64,000 nucleotides of DNA from Marinithermus hydrothermalis DSM 14884 (GTDB taxonomy: Bacteria; Deinococcota; Deinococci; Deinococcales; Marinithermaceae): positions 1,291,001 through 1,355,000 of the forward strand of contig NC_015387.1 of the NCBI RefSeq assembly GCF_000195335.1, in the 5' to 3' direction. Made by a program: the position numbers and the translations under genes. The notes beneath the pieces were generated by a model that was not told the DNA's origin, searched no databases, and worked only from the letters and a program-made list of their open reading frames with translations. Below, in pieces: positions 15,280 through 23,524 of the stretch. Numbering within the stretch: position 1 is the first letter of the stretch; every line of letters starts with the position of its first letter.

Positions 15280-15732
15280 CTAGAACGCCTCCATCACGAA
15301 CCCGACCGTGACGCGCGTGAACGGCTCTGGTCCGAGGTACTGGGTGAGCTCGAGGTACGGCCGGTACCCGCGCTCCGGGAAGGCCACGCCGGCCGTGGCG
15401 AGGGCGTAGATGCGCTCTCCGATCGCGAGGGTGAGGGCGTTCTGCTCCGCGCGCGCCGTGAGGCCCAACGCCACGCCGCCCCCGAGGTAGGGGTACAGCA
15501 CGAAGCCCGGCAGGGTGTACAGGACCTCCCCGCTCACGAGGAGCCCCTCCGGAGCGCCTAGCACGAGCGCGCCCCGCACACTCAGGTCCGCGAGGTCCGC
15601 CGCGATCCCCGCGCTGCCCATGAAGACGCCGTTGGGACCGTTCCGCACGGAGAAGCCCAGATCCAGCCCCGTCGCCAGGGCCCACCCAAACAGCACCGTC
15701 AAGCAAGCGATCCAGCGCTTCATATGCTTCAT
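15280..15732 (-). CDS. Small exported protein, probable outer-membrane beta-strand protein
   Basis: 150 residues starting with a signal peptide (KHMKRWIACLTVLFGWALA). The mature part is a series of alternating hydrophobic/polar strands with aromatic ends and glycine turns (SGEVLYTLPGFVLYPYLGGG, later TVGFVMEAF with a terminal Phe), typical of small outer-membrane barrels. I do not recognise a named family. It lies six bases downstream of uvrD and immediately upstream of the deacylase gene. Confidence 0.6.
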   Translation of the reverse strand: MKHMKRWIACLTVLFGWALATGLDLGFSVRNGPNGVFMGSAGIAADLADLSVRGALVLGAPEGLLVSGEVLYTLPGFVLYPYLGGGVALGLTARAEQNALTLAIGERIYALATAGVAFPERGYRPYLELTQYLGPEPFTRVTVGFVMEAF

Positions 15733-15738
15733 ATGTGG

Positions 15739-17889
15739 TTATTCTATCCGCTCCAAGCCCGCGTACTTCACCAAGAGCTTCTTCAGCCCGACTCCCGCGA
15801 AGTGCACCGTCACCTCCTGGCGGTCCCCCTCTCCCGAGGCCGCCACCACCAGGCCCTGGCCAAACCGGGGGTGCCGCACCTTCTCCCCCCCGCGGAACCC
15901 GCCCGCGGCGCTTGAGCGGCGCGTTGGGCGTACAGCCACCGGCTCGCGCCCCGCGCCGAGGGGCTCCCCGAACGGCGAGAGCGGCTGGAGGAACGCCTCA
16001 GGGATGTCCTCCAAGAACCGGCTCGCCCGCACGGCCTCCCGGCGCCCGTAGGTCTCGCGCTCCTCGGAGAGGGTGAGGTACAGCCGCTCTTGCGCGCGGG
16101 TGATGCCCACGTAGAAGAGGCGGCGTTCCTCCTCGAGGTCCTCCACGCGCGCGGTGGAGGAACGGTGCGGCAACAACCCCTCCTCCACCCCGACGATGAA
16201 GACCACGGGGAACTCGAGGCCTTTCGCGTTGTGCAGCGTCATGAGGGTCACGGCCTCCGCGGGCACCTCCCCCTCAGGCTCCTCGGCCCGGGCGGTGAGG
16301 GCGACCTCGTCCAGGAAGTCTGCGATCGTGCCCGCGTGCTGCTCCTCCCACTCCCGCGCGGCGCGGAGGAGTTCCTCGAGGTTCTCGAGCCGCGCCTCCC
16401 CGTCGGGCTCCCGGCGCAGCATATCGGCGTACCCGGTCTCCGCCAGCACCAGGCGGAGGAAGGCGTCGGGACCGGTGTCGTAAGCGGCGTTCGCGAGGCC
16501 CTCGATGAGCGCCACGAACCGCTGCACGGCCTGGGCCTGCGGGCGGGCGAGGACCTCCCCGGCGCGGCGCAGGGCCTCGAAGAAGCTCACGCGGGCCGTT
16601 TCGGCGAGCTGGGAGAGCTTCGCGAGGCTGGTCTGGCCGATGCCGCGCGCCGGCACGTTCAGGACGCGCTTTACAGCCAGGTCGTCCGCGGGGTTCACCG
16701 CGGCGCGGGCGTAGGCCAGGACGTCCTTGACCTCGCGGCGCTCGTAGAACCCCACGCCGCCCACGATGCGCACCCCGAGGTTTTGCCGGCGGAACGCCTC
16801 CTCCAGCACGCGGGACTGGGCGTTCGTGCGGTACAGGACCGCGATCTCGTCCAGGCGGCGGCCCCGCCCCTTCAGGCGCTGCACCTCCCGCGCGACAAAC
16901 GCCGCCTCCTCCCGGTGGTCCGGAGCGCGGTAAAGGAAGACCGGATCCCCGCCCGAACGGACCGGGCGCAGCGTCTTCTCCAAGCGCAAGGCGTTCTTCT
17001 CGATCACCGCGTTCGCCACGCGCAGGATGGCCTCGGTCGAACGGTAGTTCTCCTCGAGGCGGTACACGCGCGCGTCCGGGTAGTCCTTCTCGAAGTTCAG
17101 GATGTTGTGGATGTCCGCGTTGCGGAACCCGTAGATGGACTGGTCGGGATCCCCCACCACCATCAGGTTGCGTTCCGCGCCCGCGAGCAGGCGCGTGAGG
17201 CGGTACTGGGCGGGGTTCGTGTCCTGGTACTCGTCCACGTGAATGAACCGCGCCCGCTGCTGCACGCGATGCAGGACCTCCGGGTGCGCCTCAAACAACC
17301 CGATCACCTTAAGGAGCAGGTCGTTGAAGTCCACGGCGCCCAGCGCCCGCATGCGGGCCTCGTACGCCTGGTACACCGCGGCCATCTGCTCCTTCGGCAG
17401 TCCCCCCACCCAATCCTCCGCCTCGCGTAAAAACGCGTCCACGCTCCACATCCGGTTCTTGATGCGGTCGATCACGCCGCGCGCGTACTGCGGGCGGGTC
17501 TCGAGGCCCAACCCCCCCAGCACCTCCTTCAAAAGCGCGAGCTGGTCGTCCTCATCGTACACAACAAACCCGGGCTTTAACCCGATGTACTCCCCGTACA
17601 CGCGCAGGATCCGCAGCGCCGCCGAGTGAAAGGTGGAAACCCAAAGCTCCCGCGCCGCCGGCCCCACCATCCGGGCGAGGCGTTCCTTCATCTCCCCCGC
17701 GGCCTTATTGGTGAAGGTCACCGCGAGGATCTCCGTGGGGTACACCCCCCGGTGCCGGATCAGGTACGCGATGCGGTGCACCACCGTGCGGGTCTTCCCC
17801 GACCCCGCCCCGGCCACCACGAGGGCGGGCCCGGTGTAGTGCTGCACAGCCTCTCGCTGGGCTGGATTCAAATCGCGAAGCAGGTCCAT
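15739..17889 (-). CDS. uvrD: UvrD/PcrA-family DNA helicase
   Basis: SF1A 3'-5' helicase of 716 residues acting in nucleotide-excision and mismatch repair and fork maintenance. Motif I AGAGSGKT is at residues 26-33, followed by TFTNKAAGEM (Ia), HVDEYQDTN (II), VVGDPDQSIYGFRNAD (III), LEENYRSTEAIL (IV), VTLMTLHNAKGLEFPVVFIVG (V) and RRLFYVGITRAQERL (VI). The C-terminal 50 residues hold the PcrA-type Tudor-like tail (KVRHPRFGQGLVV). Start ATG 17889; longer in-frame extensions overlap the divergent promoter region. It is divergent from the phosphohexomutase gene with 52 bases between them. Confidence 0.95.
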   Translation of the reverse strand: MDLLRDLNPAQREAVQHYTGPALVVAGAGSGKTRTVVHRIAYLIRHRGVYPTEILAVTFTNKAAGEMKERLARMVGPAARELWVSTFHSAALRILRVYGEYIGLKPGFVVYDEDDQLALLKEVLGGLGLETRPQYARGVIDRIKNRMWSVDAFLREAEDWVGGLPKEQMAAVYQAYEARMRALGAVDFNDLLLKVIGLFEAHPEVLHRVQQRARFIHVDEYQDTNPAQYRLTRLLAGAERNLMVVGDPDQSIYGFRNADIHNILNFEKDYPDARVYRLEENYRSTEAILRVANAVIEKNALRLEKTLRPVRSGGDPVFLYRAPDHREEAAFVAREVQRLKGRGRRLDEIAVLYRTNAQSRVLEEAFRRQNLGVRIVGGVGFYERREVKDVLAYARAAVNPADDLAVKRVLNVPARGIGQTSLAKLSQLAETARVSFFEALRRAGEVLARPQAQAVQRFVALIEGLANAAYDTGPDAFLRLVLAETGYADMLRREPDGEARLENLEELLRAAREWEEQHAGTIADFLDEVALTARAEEPEGEVPAEAVTLMTLHNAKGLEFPVVFIVGVEEGLLPHRSSTARVEDLEEERRLFYVGITRAQERLYLTLSEERETYGRREAVRASRFLEDIPEAFLQPLSPFGEPLGAGREPVAVRPTRRSSAAGGFRGGEKVRHPRFGQGLVVAASGEGDRQEVTVHFAGVGLKKLLVKYAGLERIE

Positions 17890-17928
17890 CGCCCTCGAGT
17901 CTAGCACCCCCCTCGCCGGGGATTCCGC

Positions 17929-17934
17929 TAGAAT
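17929..17934 (+). promoter_or_regulatory. -10 box of a leaderless phosphohexomutase transcript
   Basis: TAGAAT ends seven bases before ATG 17942, which puts the expected transcription start at or next to the start codon. No good -35 is seen at 17906-17911. Only a weak AAGG could act as ribosome site. Confidence 0.5.
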
Positions 17935-17941
17935 AAGGCCC

Positions 17942-19339
17942 ATGAGTGAGATTCGGTTCGGCACGGACGGGTGGCGCGACGTCATCGCCGAGAACTACAC
18001 CTTCGCTAACGTCGCTCGCGTAGCCCAAGCGTACGCCGATTACCTCGTGGAAACCGGCGGCAAGCGCGTCGTGGTGGGGTACGACACCCGCTTCCTCTCC
18101 GACGCGTTCGCCCGAACGGCCGCCGAGGTCCTAGCCGCGAACGGCCTCGAGGTCTTCCTCGCGAAGCGCTACACCCCCACCCCCGCCACCTCCTTCGCGG
18201 TGACGCACCTCGAGGCGGACGGCGGGGTGATGATCACCGCCTCGCACAACCCCCCCCAGTACAACGGCTTCAAGATCAAAGGGCCCTACGGGGGCTCCGC
18301 CACGCCGGAGATCGTGAAGGCGGTCGAGGCCCGGCTGGGCCGGCGCGAACCCCAGACCTTTGATCCCGCGAAGCACAAGATCGAGCTGTTCGACGTGCGC
18401 AAGGCGTACTACGACCACCTGGCCCAACGGCTCGACCTGGGGGCCCTCAAGGCCTACGAGGGCGTGCTGTACCACGACGCGATGGGCGGCGCGGCCGGCG
18501 GGTGGCTCGCCGGGTTCGCCAAGCACGCCGGGCTTTCCCTCGAGGTCCGGGAGCTGCACGCCGTGCCCAACCCCATGTTCTACGGCGTGAACCCCGAGCC
18601 CCTCCCACAGAACCTCGGCACGCTCCGCGCGGTGATGGGGGCGGAGTCCGCGCCGGTGTTCGCCGTGGTCACGGACGGGGACGCGGACCGGCTGGGCGCG
18701 GTCCTCGCCGGGGGGCGGTTCTTCAACAGCCACCAGATCTTCGCCGTGATGCTCAAGCACCTCCACCGCAAGGGACTGCGCGGCCGGGTGGTGAAGACCT
18801 TCTCCGTCTCCCGCATCATCGAGCTATTGGGGGCCAAACTTGGCCTGGAGGTCGAAACCACCCCCATCGGGTTCAAGTACATCACGGACGCCTTCCTAAA
18901 AGGCGGGGTCCTGATGGGCGGGGAGGAGTCCGGAGGGATCGGGGTCTCGTACCACCTCCCCGAACGCGACGGGATCTTCAACAGCCTGCTCCTCCTGGAG
19001 TCCCTCGTGCACACCGGCAAGGACATCGGCGAGCAGTTCGCGGAGATCGAAGCGGAGGTAGGGTTCACGCACTTCTATGACCGGCTGGACCTGCACCTGC
19101 CGAGCCTCGAGGAAAAGGACCGCGTCATGGCACGGCTCAAGGACCCCGTGCCGCTCGCGGGCCTCGAGGTGGAGCGGGTCGAGGACCTCGACGGGTACAA
19201 GTGGCACCTCGCGGGCGGCGCGTGGGTCTTGTTCCGCCCCTCGGGGACCGAGCCGGTCCTGCGCGTTTACTGCGAGGCGCCCGAGGAAGGCGTGGTGAAG
19301 GCGGTGCTGCAGGAGGCCCGCCAACTCATCGGGTTCTGA
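17942..19339 (+). CDS. Phosphoglucomutase/phosphomannomutase (alpha-D-phosphohexomutase)
   Basis: 465-residue enzyme interconverting hexose 1- and 6-phosphates for glycogen, sugar-nucleotide and envelope synthesis. The four family motifs are present: phosphoserine loop TASHNPPQYNG (Ser101), the metal loop DGDADR at residues 245-250, the sugar loop GGEESGG, and the phosphate-binding RPSGTEP near the C-terminus. Length is normal. The motif set fits phosphoglucomutase/phosphomannomutase rather than GlmM, but substrate preference cannot be settled by reading. Confidence 0.9.
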   Translation: MSEIRFGTDGWRDVIAENYTFANVARVAQAYADYLVETGGKRVVVGYDTRFLSDAFARTAAEVLAANGLEVFLAKRYTPTPATSFAVTHLEADGGVMITASHNPPQYNGFKIKGPYGGSATPEIVKAVEARLGRREPQTFDPAKHKIELFDVRKAYYDHLAQRLDLGALKAYEGVLYHDAMGGAAGGWLAGFAKHAGLSLEVRELHAVPNPMFYGVNPEPLPQNLGTLRAVMGAESAPVFAVVTDGDADRLGAVLAGGRFFNSHQIFAVMLKHLHRKGLRGRVVKTFSVSRIIELLGAKLGLEVETTPIGFKYITDAFLKGGVLMGGEESGGIGVSYHLPERDGIFNSLLLLESLVHTGKDIGEQFAEIEAEVGFTHFYDRLDLHLPSLEEKDRVMARLKDPVPLAGLEVERVEDLDGYKWHLAGGAWVLFRPSGTEPVLRVYCEAPEEGVVKAVLQEARQLIGF

Positions 19340-19350
19340 CCCTCTCCTCC

Positions 19351-19388
19351 AGCGGTCCTCCTTCATTGCGCGAATCCGGAGGGCCGCT
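19351..19388 (+). terminator. Candidate terminator after the phosphohexomutase gene
   Basis: AGCGGTCCTCC (19351-19361) pairs with GGAGGGCCGCT (19378-19388) with one T-G wobble. It begins 12 bases past the stop codon but lacks a T-run. The rest of 19389-19588 shows no convincing gene or signal. Confidence 0.4.
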
Positions 19389-19588
19389 CTTCCAATCCTG
19401 TCTTGGACCTCCCCTGGCCCTGCCTCAACACGCGCGGGGGTGTTTAGGCTGTTCAGGCAGGGAGCCCAGGCCGCCGCTACCCGTCCTCAATACCGCGGCT
19501 ACCGTGAACGATACCCTCCGATCCAGGGTAGGGGCGAGGGTTCTTCAAGTACCCCCCACCAAAGCCCGGCGCGGCAGGGCCTCGGGCT

Positions 19589-19735
19589 TCAGCCCGCAAA
19601 CGCCCGCTTCCCGTTGACCGAGGCGTGTAACACAAGAGGCTCAGGCTCCAGGATGCGCCGGGTGGGGTGCTCCACATCCTTCCACCCGTGCAGGATCAGC
19701 TCGATCCAGGGTTGGCGAATGCTCAAGGTGCTCAT
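19589..19735 (-). pseudogene. Truncated ASCH-domain protein
   Basis: From ATG 19735 the minus strand reads MSTLSIRQPWIELILHGWKD then VEHPTRR and VLHASV, the opening of an ASCH (RNA-binding, beta-barrel) domain. The frame stops after 48 residues, about one third of a usual ASCH protein, and no continuation is found in other frames. It is a gene fragment in the 500-bp space between the phosphohexomutase gene and the lipoprotein gene. Confidence 0.5.
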
Positions 19736-19837
19736 GGGTTCTAAGTGGCGCGGACTCCCCCGATTCCACGGAAGCCTCTTGTCCCTCTTAGACACCCCAC
19801 CCCTCCTGGCGGGGCGCCTAGGGTCGCGGGCACGGCA

Positions 19838-20854
19838 TTAGGGGGCATCCCCGAAAAGAGGCATTGCCGACGGATCATAGGACCCCGCCACAAACTCTCC
19901 CATCCCCCAGGCCCGCACCCGCGTGCCGTTCCAGGCTCCCTCCCCCACCACCGGCCCCTCCCAGTAGGCCACCCGCGTGGTCCGGCTCAGGATCTCCTGC
20001 TCGAGCCGCTCGGGCCGGAGCACGAGGTCCAACCCCCGCGCAAGGACCCGCCAGCCCACCACGTACACGCGCCCGCTAGGCGAGGCCCAGCGCGTCAAGG
20101 GGCGCATCTCGAGCCCCTCGAGGGCCTGGACTCTCCCGTTCGCGTCCACCCGGCTGCCCGCGAGCTGCACCACCCGCCCAGCGGCGTCCTTCACCCGGTA
20201 GAGCATGACCTCCGATCCGTCGCTAAGGTGCAGGCCGAACCAGTCCCACGTCGCTGCTGTACCGGATCGTTGCACGCCCCACTGGTGGTCCATCCAGGCC
20301 ACGCCGGCCAAGGGGCGCGCGCCCCAGCGCCCCTCGAGGCGGACGCGGGTGTAGGAGGTGTAGTACATCCGGCCGGTCTGGGCGGTGCCGGAGTAGCCGG
20401 GCGGGTGCACCACCGGGGGTTTTTCCGGGGTGAGTACCAGCTCCAGCGCGCCGGCCCGCAAGATGAAACGCCCGTCCTCCTCCGCGAAACGCCATCCGTC
20501 AAGCGCGATGGATAAGGGACGGGCCTGGACCTCGGCGTACCCCCAGGGGAAGTCGGTCCGCTCGTTAAAGAGGAAACGGTCCGCCTCGAGGTCCGTCACG
20601 GCCAGGTGCATCGCGAAGTACGGTCCGGGCGCGACGAAGGCGAGGGGCAGTTCCGGCGGGGTGTAGGCCTTGAAGGCCGCCCACTGGATCGCGAGCCGTT
20701 CCTCCGGCAGGTAGGCCGCGACGTACCACCACTCGAGGGGTGCGGGGCGTGGGCTCCAGTCGGTGGGGTCGGGGGGGCGGCTGGGATCCACGCCCACGAG
20801 GCGCGGCGCGCACGCCGCAAGCCCGAGGAGGGCCAGGAGGAAGGTTTTGCGCAT
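19838..20854 (-). CDS. AttH/CrtC-like lipoprotein (predicted secreted lipocalin-type hydrolase)
   Basis: A 338-residue protein starting with a lipoprotein signal (MRKTFLLALLGLAACAP; lipobox LAAC). The mature part has the COG5621/CrtC-like pattern: EWWYVAAYL near the start, FAMHLAVTDL, YYTSYTRVRLEG, and the AWMDHQWG signature with FGLHLSDGSEVMLYRV following. Such proteins are two-lipocalin-domain hydratase/hydrolase relatives found on bacterial surfaces; substrate is unknown. An in-frame extension upstream to 21001 runs through the opposing tatD region and is not used. It is divergent from tatD with 52 bases between. Confidence 0.75.
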   Translation of the reverse strand: MRKTFLLALLGLAACAPRLVGVDPSRPPDPTDWSPRPAPLEWWYVAAYLPEERLAIQWAAFKAYTPPELPLAFVAPGPYFAMHLAVTDLEADRFLFNERTDFPWGYAEVQARPLSIALDGWRFAEEDGRFILRAGALELVLTPEKPPVVHPPGYSGTAQTGRMYYTSYTRVRLEGRWGARPLAGVAWMDHQWGVQRSGTAATWDWFGLHLSDGSEVMLYRVKDAAGRVVQLAGSRVDANGRVQALEGLEMRPLTRWASPSGRVYVVGWRVLARGLDLVLRPERLEQEILSRTTRVAYWEGPVVGEGAWNGTRVRAWGMGEFVAGSYDPSAMPLFGDAP

Positions 20855-20906
20855 AGACCCAGTGTAGTTCCCCTTGGCGGGGGAAAATGGTAGCATAAAA
20901 CGCTGT

Positions 20907-21677
20907 ATGACCGATACGCACGCCCACCTTGACTGGTTGGAGGACCCGGAAGCTGCGATCGAGTCCGCCGCGCACTTCCGGGCGATTCTCACCGTGGGCA
21001 CGAACCCCGAACGGTCGGAGCGGAACCTGCGGATCGCGGAGCGGTACCCGAACGTCTACGTCGCGGTGGGGTTACACCCGACCGAGGCCGAAGCGTTCGA
21101 TGAGGACGTGCGGGTGCGGCTTCGGGAGCTCAGCCAGCACCCGAAGGTCCGCGCGATCGGGGAGAGCGGGCTGGACTACTACTGGGACGCGGCCTCGAGC
21201 GAGAAGCAGTACCAGGCCCTGGATTTCCAGGCCGAGCTCGCCGAGGAGCGCGGCGTGCCCCTGGTCTTCCACGTGCGCAGCAAGAAGGGGGAGGACCAGG
21301 CCGAGCGCGAGCTCGTCGCGTGGCTGGCGTTTAACCGCCCCAAGCGGTTCGTGCTTCACGCGTTCGGGGGGCACCCGGAGCTTGTGCGGGTGGGGCTCGA
21401 GCTCGGCGGGGCGTTTAGCTTCGCGGGGAATCTCACCTACAAGAAGAACGAGGCGCTGCGCGAAGCGGCGCGGGCGCTGCCTGAGGACCGGATCCTCGTT
21501 GAGACGGACAGCCCCTTCCTGCCGCCCCAGCCCAAGCGGGGGCAGAAGAACCAGCCGGCCTACGTGCGCTACACCCTCGAGACGCTCGCCGCAGCGCGGG
21601 GCGAAACGCTGGAGGCGTTGGAGCGGGTTACGGACGAGAACGCCGAACGGGTGTTTAATTGGGAGGGGCAGGCATGA
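20907..21677 (+). CDS. tatD: TatD-family metal-dependent deoxyribonuclease
   Basis: 256-residue amidohydrolase-fold nuclease. Metal ligands are visible as THAHLD at the N-terminus, GESGLDYYW (Glu), the central VFHVRSK, VLHAFGG and the late VETDSPFLPPQ. Family members degrade single-stranded DNA 3'-5' and take part in DNA-damage responses. TAGCAT at 20891-20896 lies ten bases before the ATG. The stop overlaps the ThiI start (ATGA, 21674-21677), so the two are co-translated. Confidence 0.9.
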   Translation: MTDTHAHLDWLEDPEAAIESAAHFRAILTVGTNPERSERNLRIAERYPNVYVAVGLHPTEAEAFDEDVRVRLRELSQHPKVRAIGESGLDYYWDAASSEKQYQALDFQAELAEERGVPLVFHVRSKKGEDQAERELVAWLAFNRPKRFVLHAFGGHPELVRVGLELGGAFSFAGNLTYKKNEALREAARALPEDRILVETDSPFLPPQPKRGQKNQPAYVRYTLETLAAARGETLEALERVTDENAERVFNWEGQA

Positions 21678-22888
21678 CCCTTCTGGTGCACTACCACGAG
21701 ATCGGCCTAAAGGGCAAGAACCGCGCGCGGTTCGAGCAGATCCTGCTGCAGCGCATCCGGGACGCGCTCGCGGGGACCGGGGCGCGGGTCTCGCGCCTGA
21801 CCGGGCGCATCCTGGTGCGTGAGGTGCCCGAGGCGCAGCTCGAGGAGGTCGAGCGGCGGCTGGAGCGCGTGTTCGGCATCGCGTACTTCGCGGTGGTGCG
21901 GGAGGTGCCGATCGATTTCGATGGGATCGCGCGGGTGGGGCTCGAGCTGCTGCCTGAGGATACGACGAGTTTCCGCGTGAGCGCGAAGCGGGCGAACAAG
22001 CGCCTGCCGTTCACCTCGCCGGAGGCGGAGCGGGCGATCGGGGCGCGTATCGTGCGCGCGACGGGGCTGCCGGTTCGGCTCAAGGGCGCGGACGTGGAGG
22101 TGCACGTGGAGTTCTTCGAGGAGGTGGCTTGGGTCTACACCTCGCGCACGCGTCGTGCGGGGCCTGGCGGGCTGCCTGTGGGGGCCTCGGGCAAGGTGGT
22201 GGTGCTGCTCTCGGGTGGGATTGACTCTCCGGTCGCGGCGTGGCGCATGATGAAGCGCGGCGCGCGGGCGGTGTTCGTGCACTTTCACTCGTACCCGCAC
22301 ACCGATTACTACTCCGCCGTGAAGAGCAAGAAGACGGTGGAGGTGCTGGCCGACTGGCAGGGGGAATCCAAGCTGTACCTGGTGCCGCTCGCGAAAGTGC
22401 AGGAGGAGATCTTCGCGCGTTGTCCTGAGCGTTACCGGACCCTCCTCTACCGGCGGTTCATGCTGCGCATCGCGGAAGCGATCGCGGAGCAGGAGGACGC
22501 GAAGGCGCTCGTCACAGGGGATGCGTTGGGCCAGGTGGCGAGCCAGACCCTGGAGAACATGCACGCCGTGGGGCGGGCGGTCCGGATGCTGGTGCTGCGC
22601 CCCTTGGTCGGGATGGATAAGACCGAGGTCATCGAGGCCGCAAAGCGGATCGGGACCTACGAGATCTCGATCCTGCCCCAGCAGGACTGCTGCAGCTTCC
22701 TGGAACCGAAACGCCCCGCGACGCGCAGCACGCCGGAGGACCTGGACCGGGCGGAGGCCGCGCTGGATATTCCCGCCCTGGTGCGGCTCGCGCTAGAGGG
22801 CGCGGAGGTGCTCCGTATCCCTCCGAGCCACCTGCGGTCCGCCGCGGACGGTCAGGATCCCGAAGCGCCGGCCAAACTGCTCACATAA
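21674..22888 (+). CDS. thiI: tRNA 4-thiouridine synthase ThiI, without rhodanese domain
   Basis: 404-residue tRNA sulfurtransferase that adenylates U8 and places sulfur there. Order: N-terminal ferredoxin-like region (HYHEIGLKGKNR), THUMP domain to about residue 165, then the PP-loop ATPase with LLSGGIDSPVA and the downstream TGDALGQVASQTLENM and PQQDCCSF. The E. coli-type C-terminal rhodanese domain is absent, so a separate persulfide donor is needed. Start ATG 21674 follows GGAGGGGCAGGC and overlaps the tatD stop. Confidence 0.93.
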   Translation: MTLLVHYHEIGLKGKNRARFEQILLQRIRDALAGTGARVSRLTGRILVREVPEAQLEEVERRLERVFGIAYFAVVREVPIDFDGIARVGLELLPEDTTSFRVSAKRANKRLPFTSPEAERAIGARIVRATGLPVRLKGADVEVHVEFFEEVAWVYTSRTRRAGPGGLPVGASGKVVVLLSGGIDSPVAAWRMMKRGARAVFVHFHSYPHTDYYSAVKSKKTVEVLADWQGESKLYLVPLAKVQEEIFARCPERYRTLLYRRFMLRIAEAIAEQEDAKALVTGDALGQVASQTLENMHAVGRAVRMLVLRPLVGMDKTEVIEAAKRIGTYEISILPQQDCCSFLEPKRPATRSTPEDLDRAEAALDIPALVRLALEGAEVLRIPPSHLRSAADGQDPEAPAKLLT

Positions 22889-22906
22889 AACCGCTTGGGG
22901 TCGGGA

Positions 22907-23069
22907 TAAAATAGGGCCATTAGGAGTTCGGAGGTACCCGATGCACGCGCACCCTGCCCGCGCCGGCTTCCAAGGCACTCCCCGCCTTGGGGCAGGGCGG
23001 GCTCGGTCGCAAAGCCGCCCGGGCCGCCCAAGGGCTTCGGGCGACCGTTGCAATACCCGTTCTTCGTGA
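22907..23069 (+). other. Structured leader or small arginine-rich ORF
   Basis: A -10-like TAAAAT (22907-22912) precedes GGAGG (22929-22934 region) and an ATG at 22941 opening a 42-codon frame to TGA 23067-23069. The encoded peptide is rich in Arg, Gly, Pro and Ser with no recognised motif. The same stretch can fold: CCAAGGC (22970-22976) pairs with GCCTTGG (22984-22990). It may be a small protein, a leader peptide for the next gene, or a structured 5' leader. Confidence 0.3.
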
Positions 23070-23081
23070 GGTGCTGAGAAC

Positions 23082-23369
23082 ATGGAAGAAGCCGAACGCA
23101 TCCTCAAAACTCTGGGCTACCAGGTTCGGTTCGTCGAGGAAGGGCTCGAGGCGGAGCGGCGCACGAGCGGAGTGGTGTACAAGGTCTTCCTCTCCCCGCG
23201 GGGTGAGTTGCGGTTGGAGAAACACCGCCACAAACCGGAGGAAGAGCGCGTGGGTATGCTGAGCGGCAAGAACGGCCAGTACCTGCGGCGGGAGGAGGTG
23301 TACGAGGCGTTTAGCACGGTGGCCGCCCCGGAGGAGCTCACGGGCTTATTGAAGGCCTGGGAGAGTTAA
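23082..23369 (+). CDS. Conserved-looking small protein, unknown function
   Basis: 95 residues, acidic/basic and soluble, starting at ATG 23082 after GAGGTGCTGAGAAC. It opens with an amphipathic helix (MEEAERILKTLGYQVRFV), followed by short strands (GVVYKVFLSPRGELRLEKHR) and a terminal helix (APEELTGLLKAWE). I do not recognise the family. It lies between ThiI and the attenuator-controlled aspartyl-tRNA synthetase and ends 12 bases before the latter's promoter. Confidence 0.65.
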   Translation: MEEAERILKTLGYQVRFVEEGLEAERRTSGVVYKVFLSPRGELRLEKHRHKPEEERVGMLSGKNGQYLRREEVYEAFSTVAAPEELTGLLKAWES

Positions 23370-23381
23370 TCCCCCGGGCGC

Positions 23382-23410
23382 TTGACCCCACGCGCCCAAG
23401 TGAGTAAAAT
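23382..23410 (+). promoter_or_regulatory. Promoter of the AspRS leader
   Basis: TTGACC (23382-23387), 17 bases, TAAAAT (23405-23410). Transcription should start at about 23416-23418, only 3-5 bases before the leader-peptide ATG at 23421. Confidence 0.7.
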
Positions 23411-23420
23411 CACACCCAAC

Positions 23421-23456
23421 ATGGCCTTGGCAGCATCGCGCAATAACGACACGTAG
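23421..23456 (+). CDS. Putative attenuation leader peptide MALAASRNNDT
   Basis: Eleven codons and a TAG: ATG GCC TTG GCA GCA TCG CGC AAT AAC GAC ACG. The codons just before the end are Asn-Asn-Asp, exactly the residues whose charged tRNAs depend on a non-discriminating aspartyl-tRNA synthetase, the gene that follows. The ATG is 3-5 bases from the predicted transcript start, so it would be translated as a leaderless message. Ribosome stalling at 23442-23450 would be sensed by the hairpins immediately downstream. This role is inferred from arrangement. Confidence 0.6.
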   Translation: MALAASRNNDT

Positions 23457-23457
23457 C

Positions 23458-23508
23458 GGGGGAAGGCCACCCTTCCCCCCGGCGCCCGTTGTGCCGGGGG
23501 GATTTTTC
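23458..23508 (+). promoter_or_regulatory. Attenuator: antiterminator hairpin overlapping an intrinsic terminator
   Basis: GGGGGAAGG (23458-23466) pairs perfectly with CCTTCCCCC (23471-23479) across a 4-base loop. The C-run is also the 5' arm of a second stem: CCCCCCGGC (23475-23483) with GCCGGGGGG (23493-23501), followed by ATTTTTC, a good intrinsic terminator. The two cannot form together. A ribosome reaching the leader stop (23454-23456) would cover 23458-23466 and favour termination; one stalled at Asn/Asp codons would leave the first hairpin free and allow read-through. Confidence 0.7.
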
Positions 23509-23524
23509 ATTAAAGGAGGTGAGG

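Noticed and set aside
16090..17430. A 446-codon plus-strand frame opposite uvrD
   Set aside because: Shadow of the helicase gene; no recognisable domain.
20852..21001. Longer N-terminus for the AttH-like lipoprotein
   Set aside because: The extension would be antisense to tatD and place a lipoprotein signal in the middle of the protein.
22941..23069. Region read as a 4.5S/SRP or tmRNA gene
   Set aside because: No GGAAGG-type SRP loop and no tRNA-like ends with tag peptide were found.
23411..23524. T-box or other known riboswitch before aspS
   Set aside because: No T-box sequence or long specifier stem is present in the 108-base leader; the Asn/Asp leader ORF with competing hairpins explains it better.
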